From positions 124,001 through 188,000 of the forward strand of contig CAZNLR010000001.1 of the NCBI GenBank assembly GCA_964574215.1: a stretch of DNA of 64,000 nucleotides, given 5' to 3'. The notes beneath the pieces are model-generated. The model saw nothing but the letters and a program-made list of their open reading frames with translations, was not told where the DNA came from and ran no database searches. Source of the stretch: GCA-2725625 sp964574215. GTDB taxonomy: Bacteria > Pseudomonadota > Alphaproteobacteria > Rhodospirillales > UBA2165. Positions 44,184 through 51,731 of the stretch are shown piece after piece. Position 1 is the first letter of the stretch; every line of letters starts with the position of its first letter. The translations under genes were made by a program, and so were the position numbers.

Positions 44184-44915
44184 TTACGGTATCTTTTCCA
44201 ATGCTGCGTTGATACGCCGGATCGTTTCGTCACTTACGCTTTTACTGCACATGAGGTACCGCTGATTGCCCGGTGGCACGTCTGACAGTTTGGCGGAAAT
44301 TATGTCTTCACCGGCAATGCCCAGCCGTTCCGACAGAATATCAAATTCCTCAGGCGCGGAAATGAAATACTCAAACCGGCGTCCGAGCAGCATTCTGACG
44401 ATCCCATCTGAACTTTGCGATGTTCTGACCGTCCTTGGCGACAGAGATGCCATCAGCCCATCGACGAAACTCCCGTAGGAATATCCAAGTTTTGCGCCCA
44501 GCTTTAGGTTTTTATCGGCAAACAACGCCGCCAAGGTCGGGTGATTGATGCGGTGTGAATTGTCGGCCCGCATGACGATGACCTGTGGCCGGTCCTGGTA
44601 AACCGGCGTGCTGAACTTGGCGAACTTCTCGCGCTCGGGTTTCTTAAACCATCCCGGCGAACACGCATTCGAGGCTCCCTGCCGGATTGTTTTTATCTGC
44701 GCCTTTGAAGACCTTCGCAGCCATTTGGCGGAGATTCCGGTGGCGATTAGAGCGCTTCTGACCCTGCCACTGACCAGACCTTTGACTGTGCCATCATCAT
44801 TGGTCACATGGTACGGAGGTCGGTCCTCGTAAAGAATATTCAGGGTATCACCGTGCGCAACTGATGCCAGGTGCAAAGCCCAGAGAGACACGAGTATGAT
44901 TGTGAACGTCTTCAT
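44184..44915 (-). CDS. Solute-binding-like protein, SBP_bac_3 type
   Basis: This 243-residue secreted protein has a signal peptide (MKTFTIILVSLWALHLASVAHG) and the N-terminal LNILYEDRPPYHVTNDDGTVKGLVSG that starts amino-acid-type binding proteins. Two cysteines in the mature part (SNACSPGW and LMCSKS) may form a disulfide. The frame is open upstream to 45002; ATG 44915 is chosen for its GAAAGG site and the signal peptide that follows. It is more distant from, but of the same general class as, the proteins at 41975 and 56530. No transporter genes adjoin it. Confidence 0.75.
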   Translation of the reverse strand: MKTFTIILVSLWALHLASVAHGDTLNILYEDRPPYHVTNDDGTVKGLVSGRVRSALIATGISAKWLRRSSKAQIKTIRQGASNACSPGWFKKPEREKFAKFSTPVYQDRPQVIVMRADNSHRINHPTLAALFADKNLKLGAKLGYSYGSFVDGLMASLSPRTVRTSQSSDGIVRMLLGRRFEYFISAPEEFDILSERLGIAGEDIISAKLSDVPPGNQRYLMCSKSVSDETIRRINAALEKIP

Positions 44916-44982
44916 GCGAAGCCTTTCAAAGCAGCTGCGGGCTGCCGTCTTCCCGGACTTTATCCTCACTCGTCTAAACAGT

Positions 44983-45966
44983 CTATTTCCAATGCCGACC
45001 AATTGATCTTGTAGTCATCTGGTAGTGTTTGTTATTTTTGTTAAACATCTTCCTCAAAATTGATTTGCATTTTTTGGTTTCGTTTTTTCTAAAAAATTCT
45101 GCCAGTGAAAAATACTCTTTGTTGTTATCTCGCGGGTAAGAGTATAGAACACCCGCATATCGATTAGCGCTTTCAAAACCAATTTTTCGGACTGCTTGTT
45201 CAACAGTTAAAAACCACTCGACATACAAGTTGTAGTTCCGGGCTTCCTGGACAATCTCTTCTTTCGGTCCAAATTTTAGCACTGCAGATTTTCTGAATTC
45301 GTCATCCAGTATAATCTTTGGGCGGATAGTAAATACATACGAATTGGACTTTCCAAACGATCCAAATTGCTCAACGGCAATTTCATTTGCAACAGGCCTA
45401 GTGTCTACGTCGCTTGAAAATAGGCCTTGGAGCACGATATTTAGCTCAGACAGAAATATATCTTTAAAAGCACTTTGGCGTTTCTTCAAAACCCCCGATT
45501 TTGGCAGTTGATCTTTAAATAATATGTGATCGATATTCTTGGGATAAGTAATATTAACTCCATAAGAACTCACGCGTTTTATATCTAAAATTGCTTTAAC
45601 TCGATTCGCAATATCACGGACTAAAAGCTCATTTCTGTTACCTAATTCATAGTCCACCAAATCTTCCGTAATTGTAACGTCGGCGCTGTCATAATCGTGT
45701 TTTTCATAATAAGATATAATTATTGTCGATGGACTATTGGATCTAATCAACCTAAGTGGCTGGGTTAAATCTGAAAGTATACTCAGATTAATTAGAATTG
45801 CTGGAAAATATGAGGCTTCTTTGTTTTCAAATGTTTCAGAAAAATTGTTCTCGATATTTCTGGCCTCAATATTGTTCTGAGAAAGCATAAGCTTTAAAGA
45901 TTTTGTATATTCTTCATCTAACTCGCTTATCAGTATCTCTACTTTTTTTTCCGACCTGCCATTCAT
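44983..45966 (-). CDS. AT-rich gene: receiver-like domain plus kinase-like N-lobe
   Basis: This 327-residue protein is not assigned to a family with certainty. Residues 8-105 (VEILISELDEEYTKSL, then AILINLSILSDL, then STIIISYYEK) have the alternating pattern of a response-regulator receiver, but the phospho-acceptor Asp is not evident. Residues 205-300 resemble a protein-kinase N-lobe: Gly-rich loop FGSFGKSNSYVF, beta-3 Lys in AVLKFGPKEE and a helix-C Glu in EARNYNLYVEWF. No catalytic C-lobe follows, so the chain is bare or truncated. Base composition is far more AT-rich than that of neighbours, suggesting transfer. From memory it recalls the TCAD9 domain of predicted conflict systems. Confidence 0.55.
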   Translation of the reverse strand: MNGRSEKKVEILISELDEEYTKSLKLMLSQNNIEARNIENNFSETFENKEASYFPAILINLSILSDLTQPLRLIRSNSPSTIIISYYEKHDYDSADVTITEDLVDYELGNRNELLVRDIANRVKAILDIKRVSSYGVNITYPKNIDHILFKDQLPKSGVLKKRQSAFKDIFLSELNIVLQGLFSSDVDTRPVANEIAVEQFGSFGKSNSYVFTIRPKIILDDEFRKSAVLKFGPKEEIVQEARNYNLYVEWFLTVEQAVRKIGFESANRYAGVLYSYPRDNNKEYFSLAEFFRKNETKKCKSILRKMFNKNNKHYQMTTRSIGRHWK

Positions 45967-46321
45967 TTTTATCCCCCCATTTTCTCAAGAATAATAATTA
46001 TCGTTAGGTAAGCGCTTAAAATACTGACTGTTGCTATATTTTTTTTATTAGTTGTATATTTTGTCATTGCAAACTATGAACTTCAATCATAAATAGCGAA
46101 AGTAAATTGCCAGTAGAATAAAACATGTTTAAGCCAAATATCTTATTTTATACTTCCCCCCTCCCACCATTCCCCTACCGATAACCACCGGTTATCGTTC
46201 TCGGATGATTGACCATTGGACCTTTGCCGCGCCTCCCGGCATCATGTTGCCCAGTTAACCAACAAAGTTAACCAATCAATAAGAGCCAACCAAATTTCCG
46301 GCGGGGGAAAAGGAGTTATTT
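45967..46321. promoter_or_regulatory. Control region upstream of the transhydroxylase-like operon
   Basis: This 355-bp gene-free stretch has two halves. The first (to about 46140) is AT-rich like the preceding gene. The second holds an inverted repeat CGATAACC-ACC-GGTTATCG (46179-46197), a direct repeat AGTTAACCAA at 46253-46262 and 46266-46275, and the AAAAGGAG ribosome-binding site before ATG 46322. The palindrome and the direct repeats look like regulator sites. I could not place a confident -35/-10 pair. Confidence 0.55.
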
Positions 46322-48847
46322 ATGTCCGAGCAGGTATTCACCAATTTGACCAATGCGGGGCCGGTGTCGGTTTATGTGCGGGACGGTAAGATCACGCGCA
46401 TCCGGGCGCTGGACGCGGACGAGGCGGACTTCAAACCCTGGACCATCGAAGCGGACGGCCAAAGCTACACACCGCCGAAAAAATTCAACCTGTCGCCCTA
46501 TGTCTATGGCGAGCGGCAGCGCATCTATTCGGACAACCGCATCAAGTATCCCATGAAGCGGGTGGATTTCGATCCCAACGGGGAGCGCAATCCCCAGAAC
46601 CGGGGCAAGTCGGATTATGAGCGCATCAGCTGGGACGAAGCCCTGGACCTGGTGGCGGGTGAAATCAAGCGGGTGCAGGACACCTACGGACCTTCCGCCG
46701 TTTCGGGCATGACCTCGTCCCACCATAATTGGGGTATCGTCGGCTATAAGATGGGGCCGTTCTGGCGGTTCTTCAACCATATCGGCTACACCCCCGTGTT
46801 CGACAATCCCGACAGCTGGGAAGGCTGGCATTGGGGGGCGACGCACACTTACGGCTTTTACTGGCGGCTGGGCATGCCGGAACAGTACGATCTGTTGGAA
46901 GACGGCCTCAAAAACGCCGAGATGATCGTCTACTGGTCCAACGACCCGGATTCCACGCGCGGCATCTATACCGGCCAGGATGCGTCGATCTGGCGGCAGT
47001 GGCTCAAGGACAAGGGCGTCGAGATGGTCTTCATCGATCCTTTCCATAATTTCACCGCCGCCGCCATGGACGGCAAGTGGATCGCGCCCCGCATGGGCAC
47101 CGATACCGCCGTGGCCATGGCCATCGCCTATGTCTGGCTGACCGAGGAGACCTACGACAAGGAGTATATCGAAAGCCGTACCGTGGGCTTCGACCAGTTC
47201 AAGGACTATGTGCTGGGCAAGGAGGACGGTGAAGCCAAGACGCCTCGCTGGGCGGCCGAGGAATCCGGCGTGCCCGCCCGCACCATTACCGCGCTGGCCC
47301 GCCAATGGGCCAAGAAACGCACGGTGCTTTCGGGTGGTGCAAGGGGCGGTGAAGGCGGTGCCTGCCGCACAGCCTACGGCACCGAATGGGCCCGCATGAT
47401 GGTGCTCCTCCAGGCCATGCAGGGGCTGGGCAAGCCGGGGGTCAGCATCTGGGGCACTTCCATGGGCGCGCCCTTCGACGCATCTATTTGGTTCCCGGGC
47501 TATGCCGATCCCGAGGGCCGTATGAGTACGTCCAGCGCCGCCGACAAGACCTATCCGAACCCCAATCCCCAAAGGTTATATAGACCGGATGTGCCCGATG
47601 CCGTGCTCGATCCGCCCTACAGTTGGATCGGCGAGGGCTTCTGCGGTAATTCCTTGGAGCAGCAGTTCAAACCCTACACCTATCCGGCGGAGGGCTGTTC
47701 CGAAATCAAGCTCTGGTACCGCTACGGCGGCTCCTTCTTCGGCACCATGAACGACACCACCAAATGGGCCCGCATGTATCAGAGCCCCAAGCTGGAATTC
47801 GTCGTCAATCAGGATTGCTGGTGGGCGGGGGAAACCCGCTTCGCCGATGTCATCCTGCCCGCCTGCACCCATATGGAACGGGAAGATCTGGGCGAATGGG
47901 GCACCGGCAACGGCTATACCCAGCACGCCTCCAACGGCTGTAACTTCCGGGTCATCGTGCGCCAGCAGAAATGCATCGAGCCCCTGTGGGAATCCAAGTC
48001 CGACTACGATATTTTCTCCGAACTGGCCGGCAAGCTCGGCTTCCGGGACGAGTTCACCGAAGGTAAGACCGACAAGGACTGGGCCAAGGCCTTTTTTGAA
48101 ATTTCCGACCTCAAGGATCACATCTCCTGGGAAGAGTTCGACAAAAAGGGCTATTACATCATCAACGTGCCGGATGACTACCAGTCGACCCCGGGCCTCC
48201 GCTGGTTCGCCGAAGGGCGCAACTGCGATACGCCCGACATCGGCAACCCCAAGCGCACCACCAATGAGGCCGACCAGCTGGGCACCTATTCGGGCAAGAT
48301 CGAGTTCGTCTCGGAAAGCCTGGCCCAGCATACGCCCGACGACACCGAACGGCCGGTGTCGCCTCATTATATCAAGAGCTGGGAGGGGCATCATTCGCCC
48401 AAGATCGACAAGTACCCGATCCAGCTGTTGTCGCCGCACCCGCGCTTTACCTTTCACACCCACTATGACGGTCACACGGCGTCCCTCAACGACATTCCGG
48501 CGCACCGCATCAAGGTTGACGGCCACCCCTATTGGCCGGCGCGCATCAATCCCGACGACGCCAGGGCCCGGGGGATCGAGGACGGTGACATTGTCCGGCT
48601 CTACAACGACCGCGCTCAAGGCGTTCTCTGCTGCGCCGTGGTGACCGAACGGGTCAAGCCGGGGGTGGTGCATGCCTACGCGTCATCGGGGGTTTACGAC
48701 CCCATCGATCCCGGCGATCCCGATTCCATCGATCGGGGGGGCTGCGTCAACATGTTGTCGCCCAGTAAATTAATGTCCAAGAATGTGCCGGGCATGGCGC
48801 CCAATTCCAGTCTCATCCAATTTGAAAAATGGGAGGGCAAACGATGA
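46322..48847 (+). CDS. Pyrogallol-phloroglucinol transhydroxylase-like molybdenum enzyme, large subunit
   Basis: This 841-residue bis-MGD enzyme without an N-terminal Fe-S cysteine motif or Tat signal resembles the cytoplasmic transhydroxylase large subunit throughout: GPVSVYVRDGKITRI at the start, SYERISWDEA-like SDYERISWDEALD, DNPDSWEGWHWG and PEQYDLLEDGLKNAEMIVYW. Aligned from memory with the Pelobacter enzyme, the Mo ligand Ser165 with Asp164 and Trp166, His134, Tyr394 and Tyr532 are conserved. Glu344 replaces a Trp and Gly529 a Cys of the known pocket. It may hydroxylate or transhydroxylate a phenolic ring; the changes leave the substrate open. It is coupled to the Fe-S subunit by a 4-nt overlap. 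Confidence 0.85.
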   Translation: MSEQVFTNLTNAGPVSVYVRDGKITRIRALDADEADFKPWTIEADGQSYTPPKKFNLSPYVYGERQRIYSDNRIKYPMKRVDFDPNGERNPQNRGKSDYERISWDEALDLVAGEIKRVQDTYGPSAVSGMTSSHHNWGIVGYKMGPFWRFFNHIGYTPVFDNPDSWEGWHWGATHTYGFYWRLGMPEQYDLLEDGLKNAEMIVYWSNDPDSTRGIYTGQDASIWRQWLKDKGVEMVFIDPFHNFTAAAMDGKWIAPRMGTDTAVAMAIAYVWLTEETYDKEYIESRTVGFDQFKDYVLGKEDGEAKTPRWAAEESGVPARTITALARQWAKKRTVLSGGARGGEGGACRTAYGTEWARMMVLLQAMQGLGKPGVSIWGTSMGAPFDASIWFPGYADPEGRMSTSSAADKTYPNPNPQRLYRPDVPDAVLDPPYSWIGEGFCGNSLEQQFKPYTYPAEGCSEIKLWYRYGGSFFGTMNDTTKWARMYQSPKLEFVVNQDCWWAGETRFADVILPACTHMEREDLGEWGTGNGYTQHASNGCNFRVIVRQQKCIEPLWESKSDYDIFSELAGKLGFRDEFTEGKTDKDWAKAFFEISDLKDHISWEEFDKKGYYIINVPDDYQSTPGLRWFAEGRNCDTPDIGNPKRTTNEADQLGTYSGKIEFVSESLAQHTPDDTERPVSPHYIKSWEGHHSPKIDKYPIQLLSPHPRFTFHTHYDGHTASLNDIPAHRIKVDGHPYWPARINPDDARARGIEDGDIVRLYNDRAQGVLCCAVVTERVKPGVVHAYASSGVYDPIDPGDPDSIDRGGCVNMLSPSKLMSKNVPGMAPNSSLIQFEKWEGKR

Positions 48848-49698
48848 CCAAATTTTCAATGATCGTCGATGTGGACAAATGCACCGGCTGTTACGCCTGT
48901 TTCCTGACCTGCCGGGACGAATATGTGGACAACGACCATCTGCCCTATTCGGCAGCCCAGCCCCCGGCCAATTCCGAGCGCGGCCAGAACTGGATCAGGG
49001 TCGAGGAAGAAGAGCGGGGAACCTTCCCCAAGGTCAAAGTCTCTTATACGCCGATCATGTGCCAGAACTGCGAGGATGCGCCCTGCATCGAGGCGGCCAC
49101 GGATGGCGCCGTGTTCCGGCGGGACGACGGCATCGTTATGATCGATCCCGAAAAAGCCGACGGCCAGAAAGCCATCGCCGAGTCTTGCCCTTACGGCGTG
49201 ATCTTCTGGAACGAAGAAAAGAAGCTGGCCCAGAAATGTACCTTCTGTTCGCACCTGTTGGATGACGGCTGGCAGATGCCCCGCTGTGCCGAAGCCTGTC
49301 CGGTGGAGGCCATTCTGTTCGGCGATCTCGACGATCCCGACAGCGCCATCTCGCAAAAACGGATGGCGGGCGGTATGGAGGAACTCAATCCCGAATACGG
49401 CATCAAGCCGACCGTCGCTTATGTGGGCCTGCCCAAGCGCTTCATCGCCGGCGAGGTCGTTTTCGCAGGTGATGAGGAAGAATGTGCCGAAGGAGTTTCG
49501 GTGATGCTGGCGGGTGACAGCGGTACGCTGTCGACGGCGACCGACGCTTTCGGCGATTTCGAGTTTGCCGGGCTGAAAGACGGCAGCGACGTTTCCATCG
49601 AAATCGATGCGCCGGGCCGGAAGACCTACAGCGTCGACATCAAAACCGACATCGATCACAATCTCGGCGTTATCCTGTTGGAGGCTTCTACCGACTAG
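48844..49698 (+). CDS. Transhydroxylase-like Fe-S subunit with Ig-like C-terminal domain
   Basis: This 284-residue electron-transfer subunit has twelve cysteines in the N-terminal 170 residues, arranged as CTGCYACFLTC (13-23), CQNCEDAPC, SCPYG, CTFC and RCAEAC, enough for three 4Fe-4S clusters. Residues from about 200 on (FIAGEVVFAGDEEECAEG, then STATDAFGDFEFAGL) form a beta-sandwich of the Cna-B/carboxypeptidase-regulatory type. The same architecture is known for the small subunit of pyrogallol-phloroglucinol transhydroxylase. ATG 48844 overlaps the large-subunit stop by 4 nt, so the subunits are made together. Confidence 0.87.
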   Translation: MTKFSMIVDVDKCTGCYACFLTCRDEYVDNDHLPYSAAQPPANSERGQNWIRVEEEERGTFPKVKVSYTPIMCQNCEDAPCIEAATDGAVFRRDDGIVMIDPEKADGQKAIAESCPYGVIFWNEEKKLAQKCTFCSHLLDDGWQMPRCAEACPVEAILFGDLDDPDSAISQKRMAGGMEELNPEYGIKPTVAYVGLPKRFIAGEVVFAGDEEECAEGVSVMLAGDSGTLSTATDAFGDFEFAGLKDGSDVSIEIDAPGRKTYSVDIKTDIDHNLGVILLEASTD

Positions 49699-49748
49699 TA
49701 TGTAGCGGATTTGTCACCGTAGCTGGACTTGTTAACTGCGATACCAAT

Positions 49749-49767
49749 GTGCACATTAAATGTACAC
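49749..49767. promoter_or_regulatory. Imperfect 19-bp palindrome upstream of a sensor kinase
   Basis: GTGCACATT-A-AATGTACAC has 9-bp arms with one mismatch. It lies 43 nt before the ATG of the histidine kinase gene and past the end of the transhydroxylase-like operon. It may be an operator for the kinase gene. No promoter boxes are certain. Confidence 0.45.
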
Positions 49768-49810
49768 GATATTTGCGTTATACAAGTAAATCCGACTATG
49801 ATCCGGCTTC

Positions 49811-51274
49811 ATGAAAAACAACGTTTCCGACCACCCGACCGATCACGCTGCCGAGTCCGCCCGGTGGATTGACCGGCGGATTATTGCTGAAAGTGTATTT
49901 TTACTTTTTGGCGCCGTGTTTGTCGGCGTTGTCGCCGGCCTGCAACAAAAATTTGTCATCGGCGTCGAAAACCTCGAGATCAAACTTCTGATCGCACCGA
50001 TCGTCGTAGGGGGCGCGCTGGGTTCCTTGGTGGGTTATTTTGTACGCCGGAGCCGGCGCCCGCTGCTGGAAAATTTGGAACAAGAGCGAACCCTGTCCCG
50101 CAGCCGTGAATCTACGCAACGGTTGTTGGAAGATCAGGTCAGCGCCAGCGCCACCAGCCTCGAAGCGGCGCTGGAACAAATGACAGCTGCCCAGGAGGAT
50201 TTGCGGCAGCGTAATCTGATCCTGGAAACCCAGCTAAATGCGTCACTGGACGGTATTTTGGTGGTTGATAAAAGTGATAGGGCCGTCTCCTGGAATCAAC
50301 GGTTTATGGAGATGTGGAAAATTCCGGAGGAACTTCTTACCAAAGGCGACTTGGCTCCGATCATGAAAATTTCCAAGGAAATGGTAAATGATAGCGATGA
50401 ACTTGAACGTCTGATCATGGAGTTCCGGAAAAATGTCGGTGATCCGGAGGAATTACCCGGCCGCGAAGTGGTTATGAAGGACGGCCGCGTATTGGAAATT
50501 TTTTCAAGGACTTTGAGCGATCAAGAGGGTCATGCCAATGGCAGAATCTCCTTTAACCGGGATGTCACCGAACAAAAGAAAATAGAAAAACTGAAATCCG
50601 AATTTATTTCCCTGGCCAGTCACGAGCTGCGGACGCCGCTGACGTCGATTTTCGCCTCGATCCGGCTGCTTCTTTCCGATGAAGTGGCCGCAAAGCTGGA
50701 CGACCAAGCGAAAGGTCTGCTGGAAATATCGTCGCGCAATTGCAACCGCCTACTTAGTTTGGTCGACGATATCCTGGACATGGAAAAAATCATTACCGGC
50801 AAAATGACATTTGATTTTGCACCGGTTGATATCGGCGATGTGGTTAGAAAATCTATTGAGGAAAACGAAGCCTATGCTCATGAGTTCGATGTCAAACTCG
50901 AATTCGAAAAACCCGATGGTCCGATATCCGTAAGTTGTGATTCAGAACGCATTATACAGGTTATGTCCAATTTGCTGTCTAACGCCGCAAAATTCTCTCC
51001 CCGGGGAGAGGTTGTCACCGTGGATATCGAGTTCTTCGACGATATCGTGAGGGTGTCGGTTGCCGATCTGGGTGACGGCGTACCGGCCGGTTTCGATAAG
51101 CAGATTTTTGAAAAATTTACCCAGGCAGAAAACCTCAATACGCGTTCGAAAGGCGGATTAGGATTAGGGCTGAGCATATCGAAATCGATCATCGACCAGC
51201 ATGGCGGCACCATCGATTTCAAATCCGAAAAAGGTAAGGGGGCGACATTTTATTTTGAACTTCCCCGTATCTAG
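49811..51274 (+). CDS. Membrane-anchored PAS sensor histidine kinase
   Basis: This 487-residue kinase has two N-terminal membrane helices (about residues 25-45 and 55-78), a coiled-coil linker (about 85-140) and a PAS domain (about 140-255, LDGILVVDKSDRAVSWN). The phospho-accepting His271 lies in SLASHELRTPLTS. The ATPase core has VMSNLLSNAAKFSP, DLGDGVPAG and GGLGLGLSISKS. No response regulator adjoins it. The short helix-helix loop leaves little periplasmic sensor, so the signal is probably sensed by the cytoplasmic PAS domain or in the membrane. It follows the transhydroxylase-like operon by 112 nt. Confidence 0.9.
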   Translation: MKNNVSDHPTDHAAESARWIDRRIIAESVFLLFGAVFVGVVAGLQQKFVIGVENLEIKLLIAPIVVGGALGSLVGYFVRRSRRPLLENLEQERTLSRSRESTQRLLEDQVSASATSLEAALEQMTAAQEDLRQRNLILETQLNASLDGILVVDKSDRAVSWNQRFMEMWKIPEELLTKGDLAPIMKISKEMVNDSDELERLIMEFRKNVGDPEELPGREVVMKDGRVLEIFSRTLSDQEGHANGRISFNRDVTEQKKIEKLKSEFISLASHELRTPLTSIFASIRLLLSDEVAAKLDDQAKGLLEISSRNCNRLLSLVDDILDMEKIITGKMTFDFAPVDIGDVVRKSIEENEAYAHEFDVKLEFEKPDGPISVSCDSERIIQVMSNLLSNAAKFSPRGEVVTVDIEFFDDIVRVSVADLGDGVPAGFDKQIFEKFTQAENLNTRSKGGLGLGLSISKSIIDQHGGTIDFKSEKGKGATFYFELPRI

Positions 51275-51574
51275 CTATTTTACGTTCCGCCGAATGTAAT
51301 CCTTCATATATTCCAGCGCCCGTGATGATTTTCTGGGCTTCTTGGCCGTCGGCGTTGGGCATGGTTTCTTCGACACCATCCAGGACGGATTGTTCAATTC
51401 CATGGCGCAGGAGGCCAGGCGATTACCCTGAGGTGTCGAGAGGCAGATGCTGTCCCCCAGATTAAAGTCCCCGCCGAAATAGCGGCAGGTATTGACGATT
51501 TCCATGGCCCCTACGCCGCGAACCGAGAGGACCAGTCCCAGGAACATCAAAAGCATTCCGCGATGAAGCTTCAT
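51275..51574 (-). CDS. Small secreted Cys-containing protein (DUF1496-like)
   Basis: This 99-residue exported protein has a signal peptide (hydrophobic run to about residue 22, cleavage near VGA). Four cysteines lie in the mature part (TCRYFGG, SICLSTPQG, ASCAMEL, KPCPTP). The spacing CxY-G...G..L.C....W is reminiscent of the DUF1496 family of small periplasmic proteins; I am only moderately sure. ATG 51574 is chosen over GTG 51580 because the signal peptide fits better. The gene converges on the histidine kinase with no gap. Function unknown. Confidence 0.6.
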   Translation of the reverse strand: MKLHRGMLLMFLGLVLSVRGVGAMEIVNTCRYFGGDFNLGDSICLSTPQGNRLASCAMELNNPSWMVSKKPCPTPTAKKPRKSSRALEYMKDYIRRNVK

Positions 51575-51731
51575 ATCCACCCGCCTTAGTTACTTGGGTT
51601 CATTTTACGACAAGGTGTGGCGGTAACCTAGCCTGAGTTCAAAATCCTCGCCCGGACTCTGCTTGATTAAAACGGCGTCCCCCTCTAATCATAGCGAAAG
51701 AAAAACCAATAATTAAATGACGGGGAAGAGC

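Noticed and set aside
46316..48673. Two long minus-strand open frames (418 and 365 codons) opposite the transhydroxylase-like large subunit
   Set aside because: The plus-strand protein is clearly conserved over its length. The antisense translations are low-complexity in Gly, Arg and His and look like codon-bias shadows.
51275..51580. GTG 51580 as start of the small secreted protein
   Set aside because: It adds only two residues before ATG 51574 and gives no better ribosome-binding site.
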